A stretch of DNA of 64,000 nt from an uncultured Granulosicoccaceae bacterium (GTDB lineage Bacteria; Pseudomonadota; Gammaproteobacteria; Granulosicoccales; Granulosicoccaceae): assembly GCA_937922675.1 (NCBI GenBank), contig CALAJN010000005.1, positions 1 to 64,000 on the forward strand. The letters are read 5' to 3'. A program made the translations under genes and the position numbers. Within the stretch, counting starts at the first letter, position 1; each line of letters starts with the position of its first letter. The notes beneath the pieces were generated by a model. That model worked only from the letters and a program-made list of their open reading frames with translations, did no database searches and was not told the DNA's origin. Shown here piece by piece: positions 1 through 8,226 of this stretch.

Positions 1-984
1 GTTCGAACCTCGTTGCCACGGACTATGCGGGTCGCAGAAATAGATGTCTATATTCGCGTCCAGTGTCAGCTGCTTGTGATCAGCCAGCTCACCGCCGTTG
101 TCCCAGGTCAATGATTTACGCAGCTCTGCGGGGAGTTTCTGTATCTGCCGGGCCAGCTCCTTGGTCACCTCTCGCGTTCCTTTCGAACGCACTTTGACCA
201 ACATGACATAGCGTGTCTTTCGCTCCACCAACGTGGCGATGTGGGACAGGTTCAGCTCACCAGCGATCAGATCGCCTTCCCAGTGGCCCGGTACGGCCCG
301 GTCTGCGGCCTCTGCAGGTCGCTCTCGGATTGATATCGGGTTTGGAATGATTCCATGGCCCTTGCGGGTCTTGACCCGAGCTTGCCGGCATCGTCGCTTT
401 GTTCGCAAGTGATCGCGGAGCTCCTTTTTCAAGGCGCCTTTGGACTGGATGAACAAGCTCTTGTAGATCGTTTCGTGCGACACCTGCAGGCTCTTTTCGT
501 CGGGGTGCTCAAGCTTTTAGCCAGGCAGCTATCTGTTGAGGCGACCATTTCGTATGTAGCTTGTCCGACACCATAGCCCGAAGTCGTTCGTTACAAGCCA
601 ATCGGCTTGGCTTCGGTCGGCGCGCGTTTTCCACGTTTGCTTGTCGGCCCGGCTCGCCCGGTAGCGACCTCGTCCACCATGGCGGCGCACCTCCCGGCTG
701 ATCGTGGACGGGCTCCGTCCCAGATCTTTCGCGATCTCCCTTAAGCTCAGATCAGCTCGTAGTCCCCGCGAGATTTCTTCGCGTTCTAGATCGCTGAGCA
801 CCGTGGCAGAGCGAGTCTGCTGACTCGGCTCGATGCCACCGTACTTGCTGGTATACATGAACGCCGAAGGTCGCTGTATACCCATGTGATTTGCCATGGG
901 TTGATGTGACTTTCCCATCCGCCACATTTTCCACAATTCCCGCCGCTGCTCTTTTGTCAGCTGCCTTTTCTTTGATTTACCCAC
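1..984 (-). pseudogene. IS30-family transposase, frameshifted and cut by window edge
   Basis: Begins at an ATG at 984. It shows the IS30 N-terminal helix-turn-helix region, with LSLREIAKDLGRSPSTISRE near residues 80-100, and further on the DDE domain, with GHWEGDLIAG near 260-290 and TWDNGGELADH near 90-125. The reading frame changes between about 625 and 635, where one base appears missing. It returns at about 515, where an extra A in a run of four A appears. Between these points the family sequence (CNERLRAMVSDKLHTKW, then SPQQIAAWLK) is read in another frame, and the starting frame meets TAG at 529. The two shifts cancel, so the catalytic domain is again in the original frame. The end lies beyond position 1. 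Inactive unless the shifts are sequencing errors. Confidence 0.8.
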
Positions 985-1015
985 CAGTGTCTCCGATCAG
1001 AGAGAAAACTAGCAG

Positions 1016-1042
1016 GTGTTGCGCTCACCGGTTGAATCCACA
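1016..1042 (-). repeat. terminal inverted repeat of the IS30-like element
   Basis: Minus-strand reading from 1042 starts TGTGGATTCAA and ends with GCGCAACACC, close to the IS30 family terminus known from E. coli. It lies about 30 bases upstream of the transposase start and 18 bases beyond the stop codon of the neighbouring gene at 1060. Its partner is outside the window. Confidence 0.65.
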
Positions 1043-1059
1043 CATCGTAGTGTTAGACG

Positions 1060-1884
1060 TCACTCCTGCGGATCGAACGTTTCGTCAGGGTGGAAGCGAA
1101 CAACCGTGTAGGCCTTCGGGACGCCTGCTATCGTCTCGACGCGCACGTCTACGACGTACGCAAGCTCGTGCCAGCCTCGTCCAAATCGCTCGTCTCGAAT
1201 CAACATCTTTCTTTTTACTGCATCGTTGTCGAAGAGCACCTTCACTGGACGCTTGGAGATGCTCTCTATGATTGCTCGGTCACCAGTCGTTGTTCCTCTC
1301 TCGAACTTCGTCTGGTACCACGTCATCACTTTGTTCTTCTGTACCTTAGAATCAGGCTCATCTCGCTTTTCAATCTCGCGACGGATGCTATTTTGCAGCG
1401 CGTTCGCTTGCTCAGAATCCAATATGAATTGATTTATCACGGTTCCTCGGTCTGATACCATGATATTCATCTGCGCTGCGTTATCTCGCGCTACAGGATC
1501 TACGATAGAATGCAGAGCATTTAACTCCTTCTTCGACTGATCTCGGGGCGGTGCCGATAGCTTTCCGGTGAGCCAGTCAGCTGTGCTCTTTATGTAATCT
1601 ACCCATTGGGTCAAGCCACCGCCTTCCCAAAGCAATGGCACAAGCGGAAGTGACTGGGTCATCAATTCAACGACAATTGATCCCGAGCGCACCTCGCGAA
1701 TGTACAGCTCAGAAGATGCGCCCATCTCCGTAGCGGATTCGCCCTCGATGAACTTTTCATACAAAAAGCTGACGTTCAGCAACGAAAGCGTTAGGCCCGC
1801 GAGCTCAACTGGCTTCGAGTTGTTTATCGTGATTTCGAGCTTGGTGTCGAAATCAAAGCTCAAAACCGCAAAATCTTGTTCCAC
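1060..1884 (-). CDS. hypothetical protein, 274 residues, family not recognised
   Basis: A complete frame from ATG at 1884 to TGA at 1060, with no signal peptide and no clear membrane helix. The N-terminal part looks like alternating strands (VLSFDFDTKLEITINNSK). A segment near residues 65-110 (EVRSGSIVVELMTQSLPLVP, then a stretch with ADWLTGKL) is amphipathic. The C-terminal third is charged, with many K/R and D/E, and ends FHPDETFDPQE. I cannot assign a family. Its base composition is visibly more AT-rich than the genes from 2262 onward, and it abuts an insertion sequence, which together suggest horizontal acquisition. It has no operon partner in the window. Confidence 0.65.
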   Translation of the reverse strand: MEQDFAVLSFDFDTKLEITINNSKPVELAGLTLSLLNVSFLYEKFIEGESATEMGASSELYIREVRSGSIVVELMTQSLPLVPLLWEGGGLTQWVDYIKSTADWLTGKLSAPPRDQSKKELNALHSIVDPVARDNAAQMNIMVSDRGTVINQFILDSEQANALQNSIRREIEKRDEPDSKVQKNKVMTWYQTKFERGTTTGDRAIIESISKRPVKVLFDNDAVKRKMLIRDERFGRGWHELAYVVDVRVETIAGVPKAYTVVRFHPDETFDPQE

Positions 1885-2261
1885 GGTACTGATTCCTTCC
1901 AGTCGGTCTTGCGTAACTGTATATGACTTCAGCTCTCGACGTGGGATTCATGTGCGCGGTAGCCGGTGACGATGAACAACTCTTAGACCGACCCAATGCA
2001 TTCCGATATGCCTGACTCGACTGCTTTCTACTATCGCCGACGCAGTCTTCCATCACACAAGCGGATCAATGACAGTGCACAACGCCAGAAGACAGCTCCA
2101 ATATCAATGATTCGATATTTGCGTTGTTCTGACCGACTCAACATACGCTAATATCAACAGCTGTACCTGCACCAGGCGCTCGCCTGATAGCACATTTTGG
2201 TAATGCTGCACTGAAAAGGGAGACCTCCCACTGCGAGGCGGTCATTGTGGCAGCGGTCCTC
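1885..2261. other. 377-base stretch without a supported gene
   Basis: Lies upstream of the orphan gene and downstream of the M20 hydrolase end. The only frame of note is a 67-codon minus-strand frame (1853-2056) with no recognisable product, which overlaps the start of the orphan gene. A short palindrome, CAGGCG-CT-CGCCTG, near 2174-2187 could form a small hairpin but has no T-run. The promoter of the 1060-1884 gene should lie here; I cannot pick it with confidence. Confidence 0.5.
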
Positions 2262-3440
2262 TCAGGCATGAGTCGCGCCGTCTCCAAGCGCATGGTCAAC
2301 GAGTGTCAGCCAGTAACGGACGCCATAGCTGATCGCGTCATCGTTGAAGTCGTACTCCGGGTGGTGAAGCGATGCCGAGTCACCGTTGCCGATAAAGATA
2401 AATGCGCCGGGTCGTTCGTTGAGCATGTAGGAAAAGTCCTCGGCACCCATGACGGGTGGGCGGTCGCCGTCCACCTTGTCAGCGCCTGCAACAGCCTGCG
2501 CAACGTCGATACAGAAGCGGGTCTTTTCAGCGTCGTTGACCGTCGGTGGATAGCCGTCTTCGTACTCCACATGTGCGGACGCATTGAACACAGCGGCAGT
2601 GCGTTCAACAATCTCGTGTACTCGCTGTTTGCCCATCAGGCGCACCTCCTCCTCATAGGCGCGAAGCGTTCCTCGCAGGTGCACTTGCTGCGGGATCACG
2701 TTGTAGGCATCACCGTCCACGTGCAGTGTGGTCACCGATATGACCAGTGGGTCAGTCGGCCTGACGTTGCGCGAGACGATGCTCTGCAGAGCGAGCACAA
2801 TGTGGCTTGCAACGACCACGGTATCCACGCAGACGTGCGGCATTGCTGCATGCCCACCAACGCCTTCAATGCAGATATCAAACTGATCAGCGCAGGCCAT
2901 CAAGGGTCCGGGCCGGATAGCGAACTCACCGACAGCGATCCCCGGCATGTTGTGCATCCCGTACACCTCTTCTATCGCGAAGCGCTCCATCATTCCGTCA
3001 TCTACCATGGCCTTGCCACCGGCACCGCCCTCTTCGGCGGGTTGAAAAATCACGGCCACGGAGCCTGAAAAATTGCGGTTCTCAGCCAATGCACGCGCAG
3101 CGCCCAACAGCATCGCGGTGTGCCCGTCGTGGCCACAGGCGTGCATTTTTCCATCAACCTGTGATGTCCACGCCGCGCCTGAGGCTTCGATGATCGGCAG
3201 TGCGTCCATGTCGGCACGCAGACCGATACAGCGGCCGTTGTCGCCTCCCTTGATGATGCCCACCACACCTGTGCGCCCTACTCCCTCCACCACCTCGTCA
3301 ACGCCAAACTCGCGCAGCTTTTCTGCCACAAGCGCTGCGGTTCTGAGCACGTCGTAACCCAGCTCCGGGTGCTGATGAATGTCGCGGCGCCACTCGGTGA
3401 TTTCCGGTACGAGGTTGTCCAGGGCATCAGCGTCGCGCAT
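2262..3440 (-). CDS. M20D-family amidohydrolase (hippurate hydrolase / N-acyl amino acid deacylase type)
   Basis: A 392-residue cytosolic metallohydrolase expected to cleave the amide bond of N-acylated amino acids. Family signatures are present: RRDIHQHPELG near residue 18, GLRADMDALP near 73, ACGHDGHTAML with metal-ligand Cys102 and His104, the catalytic pair in QPAEEGG (Glu136/Glu137), His163 in GMHNMPG, and a C-terminal LHHPEYDFND segment that supplies the last metal ligand. Its length is normal for the family. It is divergent from the aromatic amino acid decarboxylase at 3509, with 68 bases between the starts, so both may act on related amino acid derivatives. The exact substrate is not predictable. 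Confidence 0.9.
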   Translation of the reverse strand: MRDADALDNLVPEITEWRRDIHQHPELGYDVLRTAALVAEKLREFGVDEVVEGVGRTGVVGIIKGGDNGRCIGLRADMDALPIIEASGAAWTSQVDGKMHACGHDGHTAMLLGAARALAENRNFSGSVAVIFQPAEEGGAGGKAMVDDGMMERFAIEEVYGMHNMPGIAVGEFAIRPGPLMACADQFDICIEGVGGHAAMPHVCVDTVVVASHIVLALQSIVSRNVRPTDPLVISVTTLHVDGDAYNVIPQQVHLRGTLRAYEEEVRLMGKQRVHEIVERTAAVFNASAHVEYEDGYPPTVNDAEKTRFCIDVAQAVAGADKVDGDRPPVMGAEDFSYMLNERPGAFIFIGNGDSASLHHPEYDFNDDAISYGVRYWLTLVDHALGDGATHA

Positions 3441-3466
3441 GGTTCAGTATTTCTCAGGGGTTCAGA

Positions 3467-3498
3467 TCAGGCGGGTACCATTGCTGGTATCAGCCTGA
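3467..3498. promoter_or_regulatory. imperfect inverted repeat in a divergent intergenic region
   Basis: Two 13-base arms, TCAGGCGGGTACC (3467-3479) and GGTATCAGCCTGA (3486-3498), match at 11 of 13 positions around a 6-base spacer. The repeat lies between the divergent starts at 3440 and 3509, just before the decarboxylase ribosome-binding site (AGGA near 3497). It could be an operator for both genes or a leader hairpin. The regulator is unknown. Confidence 0.4.
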
Positions 3499-3508
3499 GG
3501 AAGCACCA

Positions 3509-4921
3509 ATGGACAGCACGGAATTCGGTAGATGGTCACACGCAGCCGCTGACTGGTCAACGGGCTATCTCGAGGGCGTGGGCAAACGGCCGGTGCGATC
3601 CCGCAATGCGCCAGGCAGTCTGCTTGAGGCTTTGCCCGCAGAGCCGCCCATGGCGGCGGAGTCCATGGAGGAGATCTTTGCCGACTTCGAGCGCTTGATT
3701 CCGGGTGGTATGACTCATTGGCAGCACCCCCGCTTTTTTGCCTACTTTCCAAGCAACGCAGCACCCGCTGCCATCGTGGCCGAGCAACTGGCTGCCAGCA
3801 TGGCAGCTCAATGCATGCTCTGGCAGACTTCACCCGCTGCTACAGAGCTTGAGATTCGGATGATCGACTGGTTGCGTCAGTCGGTTGGCCTGCCCGACAC
3901 CTTCTCCGGTACCTTTCAAGACACCGCGTCCACCACAACCTTGTCTGCCGTGTTGGTGATGCGTGAGCGTGCCCTGGACTTTCGTGGCAACAGTGAAGGG
4001 CTCAGCGGTCAACCTCGCCTGCGTGTCTATGCCTCCGGGCGCACGCACAGCTCGGTCGACAAGGCGTTGTGGATTGCGGGGCTGGGTCTGGAGAATCTGG
4101 TGAAGATTCCTACCGACGAAGGCCCGCTTTTTCCGATGCAGGTGCATGAGCTTGAAGCCGCCATAGCGGCCGACCGGGCTGCAGGACATCTGCCCGCAGG
4201 CGTGGTCGTGTGTATCGGTGGCACTTCAACCGGCGCCACCGACAGTGCGCGCGAGGTCATCGCAGTGGCACGGCGCGAAGGCTTGTACACACACGTTGAT
4301 GCTGCCTGGGCGGGTTCTGCGATGATCTGCCCTGAATACAGACACCTCTGGGAAGGTGTCGAAGAGGCGGACAGCATCGTGCTCAATCCGCACAAGTGGC
4401 TGGGTAGCTCGATGGAGTGCTCGGCGCATTTTGTACGCGATCCCGAGTCGTTGGTGCGCACGCTCGCCATTCAACCGGAATACCTGAAGACACGAGGCGC
4501 AGACGGTGTGGTCAACTTCAGCGAGTGGTCTGTGCAACTGGGCCGCCGATTCCGTGCGCTTAAAGTCTGGTTTCTGATCCGTGCCTATGGCATCGAGGGA
4601 CTTCAGGCCATGATTCGCAATCATGTGGATTGGGCGCTTGCCTTGTGCGAGCGCCTGCGCAAGGAGCCGGATATCGAGATCGTGACAGAGCCTGTGCTAT
4701 CGCTGTTCAGTTTTCGCCACCACCCGCCCGGCATCGATGATCTGGACGCTCACAACCTGGCATTGATAGAGCGGATCAACAATGACGGGCGCATCTATCT
4801 CACGCAGACGCGCCACGACAGTGTTATCGCAATTCGTTTTCAGGCGGGTCAGTTTGATACCACCGAGTCAGACCTCGACATTGCGTTTGATGCAATACGC
4901 GAGCTCGCCGCCACAGACTGA
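3509..4921 (+). CDS. PLP-dependent aromatic-L-amino-acid decarboxylase family protein
   Basis: A 470-residue group II decarboxylase. It likely removes the carboxyl group of an aromatic amino acid (tryptophan, tyrosine, DOPA or a relative) to give an amine. Visible family features are HPRFFAYFPS near residue 73, QTSPAATELE near 106, SGRTHSSVDKA with the ring-stacking His180, HVDAAWAG with the pyridine-binding Asp264, and NPHKWLG with the PLP Lys296. Length is normal. The ATG at 3509 has an AGGA element 9-12 bases upstream. The partner gene on the opposite strand is an N-acyl amino acid hydrolase. Substrate choice is uncertain. Confidence 0.92.
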   Translation: MDSTEFGRWSHAAADWSTGYLEGVGKRPVRSRNAPGSLLEALPAEPPMAAESMEEIFADFERLIPGGMTHWQHPRFFAYFPSNAAPAAIVAEQLAASMAAQCMLWQTSPAATELEIRMIDWLRQSVGLPDTFSGTFQDTASTTTLSAVLVMRERALDFRGNSEGLSGQPRLRVYASGRTHSSVDKALWIAGLGLENLVKIPTDEGPLFPMQVHELEAAIAADRAAGHLPAGVVVCIGGTSTGATDSAREVIAVARREGLYTHVDAAWAGSAMICPEYRHLWEGVEEADSIVLNPHKWLGSSMECSAHFVRDPESLVRTLAIQPEYLKTRGADGVVNFSEWSVQLGRRFRALKVWFLIRAYGIEGLQAMIRNHVDWALALCERLRKEPDIEIVTEPVLSLFSFRHHPPGIDDLDAHNLALIERINNDGRIYLTQTRHDSVIAIRFQAGQFDTTESDLDIAFDAIRELAATD

Positions 4922-4928
4922 CCTGGCG

Positions 4929-4952
4929 CGTCACGGTCGCGGACCCGTGACG
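4929..4952. terminator. hairpin between convergent genes
   Basis: Perfect 8-base arms CGTCACGG (4929-4936) and CCGTGACG (4945-4952) around an 8-base loop lie between the decarboxylase stop and the convergent pyrE stop. The position fits a bidirectional transcription end, but neither side has a convincing T-run. Confidence 0.45.
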
Positions 4953-4954
4953 AG

Positions 4955-5635
4955 CTACTTGCCACCGTTGGCCGCTGACCAGGCGACAGGATCATTCAGG
5001 AAGGCTTCGACTTCCACGTGCGTGCCCTCATCGAAGTGCCCTGCCCGTCGACTCTCGGCCAGCACATCCCACCAGGTACCAAGGTAGTGCAGGGACAAGC
5101 CTGCATCACTGAGTGTCTTGGTGGTTTCGCGGAAGATGTCGTAGTAGAAGACCACCAGTGTGTGTTCGCAGCTCGCACCTGCCTCGCGTATTGCATCAGC
5201 AAAGCCGATCTTGCTGCCACCATCGGTGGTGAGATCCTCTACAAGCAGCACGCGCTGGCCTTCATGGATCGCCCCTTCGATACGGGCATCGCGCCCAAAA
5301 CCCTTCGGCTTCTTGCGTACGTATTGCATGGGCAGCCCGAGCCGCTCGGCAATCCACGCGGCAAACGGAATACCCGCTGTCTCGCCCCCTGCTACGGCAT
5401 CAAAGGCCTCAAAACCCACCTGACGCACCAGCTTGCCAACCGCCAGATCCATCAAGGCTGAGCGGATGCGCGGATAGGAAATGAGTTTTCGGCAATCGAT
5501 GTACACAGGGCTGGCTTTCCCTGAGGTGAAGATATAGGGATCACCCCGTCTGAAGTGCACCGCCTCGATTTCAAGCAGCATGCGCGCTGTCAATCGTGCC
5601 GCGTCTTCGTCGGTGGTGTAGTGGACTGTATTCAT
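4955..5635 (-). CDS. pyrE: orotate phosphoribosyltransferase
   Basis: A 226-residue enzyme that joins orotate to PRPP to form OMP in de novo pyrimidine synthesis. It shows [16 protein letters not shown] near residue 38, [14 protein letters not shown] near 80, [10 protein letters not shown] near 100, and the PRPP loop [13 protein letters not shown] near 125. The frame is open upstream to 5719, but that start would sit inside pyrC. The ATG at 5635, 20 bases after the pyrC stop, gives the family N-terminus. It is last in the mntR-pyrC-pyrE group. Length is close to the alphaproteobacterial/long PyrE form. Confidence 0.93.
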   Translation of the reverse strand: MNTVHYTTDEDAARLTARMLLEIEAVHFRRGDPYIFTSGKASPVYIDCRKLISYPRIRSALMDLAVGKLVRQVGFEAFDAVAGGETAGIPFAAWIAERLGLPMQYVRKKPKGFGRDARIEGAIHEGQRVLLVEDLTTDGGSKIGFADAIREAGASCEHTLVVFYYDIFRETTKTLSDAGLSLHYLGTWWDVLAESRRAGHFDEGTHVEVEAFLNDPVAWSAANGGK

Positions 5636-5654
5636 CGTTTCTGTGGGGGTAGGT

Positions 5655-6725
5655 TCACGCGACCTGCCAATACAAGGGCACGCCAGGGTCAAAGGGGACG
5701 ATCTCGTCGTCACCGACACGCACCATCAAGTCCTGTGTGCGCGGTGTGTTGCTTTTCACGAGCGTCAGGGTGTCGCTGGCAGGCTGCTGGCGGTACCAGT
5801 GGGCACCGTTGTGCGAGGTAAAGCCCTCGAGTTGCCCAAGCGCTCCGGCCTGCTCGAACACGTGGGCAAGACACGACAAGGTGTTGCCTGCATTGAAGAC
5901 ACCGGCGCAACCGCAGTCAGATTCCTTGGCGCCGCGCGGGTGTGGCGCACTGTCGGTGCCAAGAAAGAAGTACCGCTCGCCACCGGTTGCCGCTGCCACC
6001 AGCGCTTCACGATGATGCTCGCGTTTGAGAATAGGCAGACAGTAATAGTGTGGCCGGATGCCGCCAACCAGCATGTGATTGCGGTTGATCATCAAATGGT
6101 GCGGTGTGATGGAGCCTGCCAATGCGCCTCCACCTTCTCGTACGGCGGTAACACCTTCTGCTGTAGTGATGTGTTCCAAAGTGATTCTCAAGCTGGGCAG
6201 ACGCCTTCTCAGGGGGGCGAGCACGGTCTCGATGAAGCGGGCTTCACGGTCAAAGATATCCACTTCGTGGGTGGTCACTTCGCCGTGCACACACAGCACG
6301 ATATCGTGTTCGGCCATCGCCTCCAGTACGGGCATGACACGCTCGATATCGCGCACGCCGGAGTCGCTGTTGGTGGTTGCACCGGCCGGATACAATTTTA
6401 CCGCAAGGGCGTCCCCGTTCTTGACCGCTTGCACCACATCGGCAGGATCGGTTGTCTCGGTCAGGTACAAGGTCATCATGGGCGTGAACGCTGTACTCAC
6501 GCCTGACCCCTTCAAGGCCTGATGAATCCGCTCGCGATACGCTCTGGCCTGCGCCGCCGTGGTTACCGGTGGCACCAGGTTTGGCATGATCAGGGCGCGG
6601 CTGAAGTCGCGCGCACTGGCACCGATCACTGCCTGCAGGGTCTCGCCGTCGCGTAGATGCAAATGCCAGTCATCGGGGCGTGCAATAGTGAGCGTGTCGG
6701 GGGACGAATTGACGGTGTCGTTCAT
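5655..6725 (-). CDS. pyrC: dihydroorotase, class II
   Basis: A 356-residue zinc amidohydrolase that cyclises carbamoyl-aspartate to dihydroorotate. Motifs are [10 protein letters not shown] near residue 18 (first metal histidines), [10 protein letters not shown] near 48, [12 protein letters not shown] with the lysine expected to be carbamylated, LCVHGEV, LEHITT, and GTDSAPH with the metal-binding Asp. The 3' end is 20 bases from pyrE. The ATG overlaps the mntR stop by 4 bases (ATGA), so translation of mntR and pyrC is probably coupled. Length and motifs are normal for the proteobacterial class II enzyme. Confidence 0.95.
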   Translation of the reverse strand: MNDTVNSSPDTLTIARPDDWHLHLRDGETLQAVIGASARDFSRALIMPNLVPPVTTAAQARAYRERIHQALKGSGVSTAFTPMMTLYLTETTDPADVVQAVKNGDALAVKLYPAGATTNSDSGVRDIERVMPVLEAMAEHDIVLCVHGEVTTHEVDIFDREARFIETVLAPLRRRLPSLRITLEHITTAEGVTAVREGGGALAGSITPHHLMINRNHMLVGGIRPHYYCLPILKREHHREALVAAATGGERYFFLGTDSAPHPRGAKESDCGCAGVFNAGNTLSCLAHVFEQAGALGQLEGFTSHNGAHWYRQQPASDTLTLVKSNTPRTQDLMVRVGDDEIVPFDPGVPLYWQVA

Positions 6726-7207
6726 ACCTTGTCGTGTTGGCTGATGATCCGGCGAAACGCTTTCAATGTCTCCTCGGATACATGATGTTCAACGCCTTCT
6801 GAATCACGTTCAGCAGTCTCCGCTGACACGCCGATAGCGAGCAGAAAGCGATAGACCGTGTCGTGGCGTTCGCGTGCGGCATCGGCAAGCGCCTTGCCGC
6901 GTTCGGTCAGGAATATCGAGCGATAGGGCTCACTGGTCACAAAGCCATCGCGTTGTAATCGTGCGACGGTCTTGCCCGCTGTCGGCTGCGATATGCCAAG
7001 CCGCTCGGCAAGATCCACCAGGCGCGCCTCACCTTGCGTCTGGATCAGGTCGTCGATGAGTTCGACGTAGTCTTCGGTGCTCTCCATCGAGTGGGCCTGA
7101 CGGACGTGATCAAAGACCTCGGCCTGGGCATCTGCCGGCAACGGACTGCGGTTGGACGGGCTTGGCTCCGTCATCGGGGCAGCGGTGAAGAGGTGAACAT
7201 GCTGCAA
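6722..7207 (-). CDS. mntR: manganese-responsive DtxR-family repressor MntR
   Basis: A 161-residue cytosolic regulator that senses Mn(II) and represses manganese uptake. The winged helix ([20 protein letters not shown]) and the metal-binding segment [14 protein letters not shown] closely resemble E. coli MntR, which also has the pre-HTH segment DYVELI. An alternative start at 7174 (MTEPSPSN) would remove 11 residues and is equally possible. It is divergent from the Mn/Fe ABC transporter at 7279, whose promoter carries an MntR-like box. Its stop overlaps the pyrC start by 4 bases, an unusual partner. Confidence 0.92.
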   Translation of the reverse strand: MQHVHLFTAAPMTEPSPSNRSPLPADAQAEVFDHVRQAHSMESTEDYVELIDDLIQTQGEARLVDLAERLGISQPTAGKTVARLQRDGFVTSEPYRSIFLTERGKALADAARERHDTVYRFLLAIGVSAETAERDSEGVEHHVSEETLKAFRRIISQHDKV

Positions 7208-7217
7208 TTATGCCCCA

Positions 7218-7246
7218 TTCTTGTTTTCTCGCACAAAGCGTATAAG
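7218..7246 (+). promoter_or_regulatory. predicted sigma-70 promoter of the Mn/Fe transporter operon
   Basis: TTCTTG at 7218-7223 and TATAAG at 7241-7246 are separated by 17 bases. This would start transcription near 7252, about 27 bases before the proposed GTG start. The MntR-like box overlaps the -10 element and start site, as expected for repression. Confidence 0.6.
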
Positions 7247-7265
7247 ATGAGCCAAGGCTAACTTT
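7244..7265. promoter_or_regulatory. MntR box (operator)
   Basis: A 22-base site with core AGCCAAGGCTAA matches, by my alignment, 16 of 22 positions of the E. coli mntH MntR box as I recall it, including the central AAGGCTA and the outer AA and TTT. It covers the -10 region and transcription start of the transporter operon, and it lies beside the divergent mntR gene. Manganese-loaded MntR would block transcription here. Confidence 0.65.
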
Positions 7266-7278
7266 GGAGATCCCCCCT

Positions 7279-8226
7279 GTGTTCAGGTGCTCGCTTGTCC
7301 TCGGCCACAGCAAGAAGCGACGGCTTGGCCTCTGCATCCTGTTGTGTGTCCCGGCGCTCGTGCTGTCGCTGTCTGCGCGTGCCAACGATCGCCCCAAGGT
7401 GGTCACCACCTTCACCGTGCTAGCTGACATGACTCAGCGCGTGGCAGGCGACGCTGCTGACGTCGTGTCGGTAACCAAACCGGGAGCCGAGATTCACAAC
7501 TACCAGCCAACTCCCCGGGACATCGGTCGTTCGCGCGATGCGGATCTGATCATTCGCAACGGCATGAATCTGGAGATCTGGTTCGAGCAGTTCCTCGAGC
7601 GGCTCGACGGCGTGCCATCGGCCACGGTCTCCGATGGCATAGAGCCCATCAGCATCGGCAGCGGTCCCTACGACGGCAAGCCAAACCCGCACGCGTGGAT
7701 GAGCCCAAGCTCGGCTCTGATCTATGTGGACAATATTCGTGATGCGCTGATCAGTATTGCACCGCTATCGGCCAGTGAAATCATCGCCAATGCTGACGCA
7801 TACAAGACAGAAATCTCGGCCGCACTGGATCCACTGCTGGCGTTGATCGAGACCGTGCCTGAATCGTCTCGTTGGTTGGTGACCAGTGAAGGCGCGTTCA
7901 GTTATCTGGCGCGTGACCTTGGCCTTCGGGAACTCTACCTCTGGCCCATCAACGCCGATGCTCAAGGGACGCCTCAGCAGGTGCGGCGCGTGATAGATAC
8001 CGTGCGTGAACAACAGATCCCTGTGGTGTTCAGCGAGAGTACGGTGTCCTCAAAACCTGCCGAGCAGGTGGCCCGTGAAACCGGTAGCGCCTATGGGGGT
8101 GTGCTCTATGTCGATTCATTGAGTGCAGAGGATGGCCCTGTGCCCACCTATCTGGATCTGCTGCGCGTCACCGTGGAGACGGTGGTGCAGGGCCTGACCT
8201 CGACCGGCCCCGCTGATGGAGGTTGA
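7279..8226 (+). CDS. Mn/Fe ABC transporter, periplasmic metal-binding protein (SitA/MntA type, cluster A-I)
   Basis: Binds a divalent metal in the periplasm and delivers it to the membrane components encoded next. I choose GTG at 7279, giving 315 residues, because GGAG at 7266-7269 is well spaced from it. The upstream TTG at 7264 lies inside the operator. After a signal peptide (hydrophobic core [17 protein letters not shown]), four ligands are visible: His73 (EIHNYQPT), His138 (NPHAWMSP), Glu204 (SEGAFSYLA) and Asp279 (YVDSLS). A glutamate at the third site is typical of Mn/Fe rather than Zn members. The gene overlaps the next by 11 bases. Confidence 0.9.
   Translation: MFRCSLVLGHSKKRRLGLCILLCVPALVLSLSARANDRPKVVTTFTVLADMTQRVAGDAADVVSVTKPGAEIHNYQPTPRDIGRSRDADLIIRNGMNLEIWFEQFLERLDGVPSATVSDGIEPISIGSGPYDGKPNPHAWMSPSSALIYVDNIRDALISIAPLSASEIIANADAYKTEISAALDPLLALIETVPESSRWLVTSEGAFSYLARDLGLRELYLWPINADAQGTPQQVRRVIDTVREQQIPVVFSESTVSSKPAEQVARETGSAYGGVLYVDSLSAEDGPVPTYLDLLRVTVETVVQGLTSTGPADGG

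Larger units (their letters stand above)
1..1042 (-). mobile_element. IS30-family insertion sequence, right-hand part only
   Basis: The element enters from beyond the left window edge and ends at about 1042. Evidence is a transposase reading toward the left edge plus a terminal sequence at 1016-1042. Read on the minus strand, that terminus matches about 20 of the first 26 bases of the E. coli IS30 inverted repeat as I recall it, including the shared block GCGCAACA or CGCAACA. The second terminus and any target duplication lie outside the window. The transposase is frameshifted, so this copy is probably immobile by itself. Confidence 0.8.

Noticed and set aside
1853-2056. 67-codon minus-strand frame before the orphan gene
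   Set aside because: Short, overlaps the supported gene start, unusual composition and no recognisable product.
2247-3068. Long plus-strand open frame (273 codons) opposite the M20 hydrolase
   Set aside because: It is antisense to a gene with complete family motifs, and its translation has no recognisable domain. GC-rich coding DNA often leaves such frames open.
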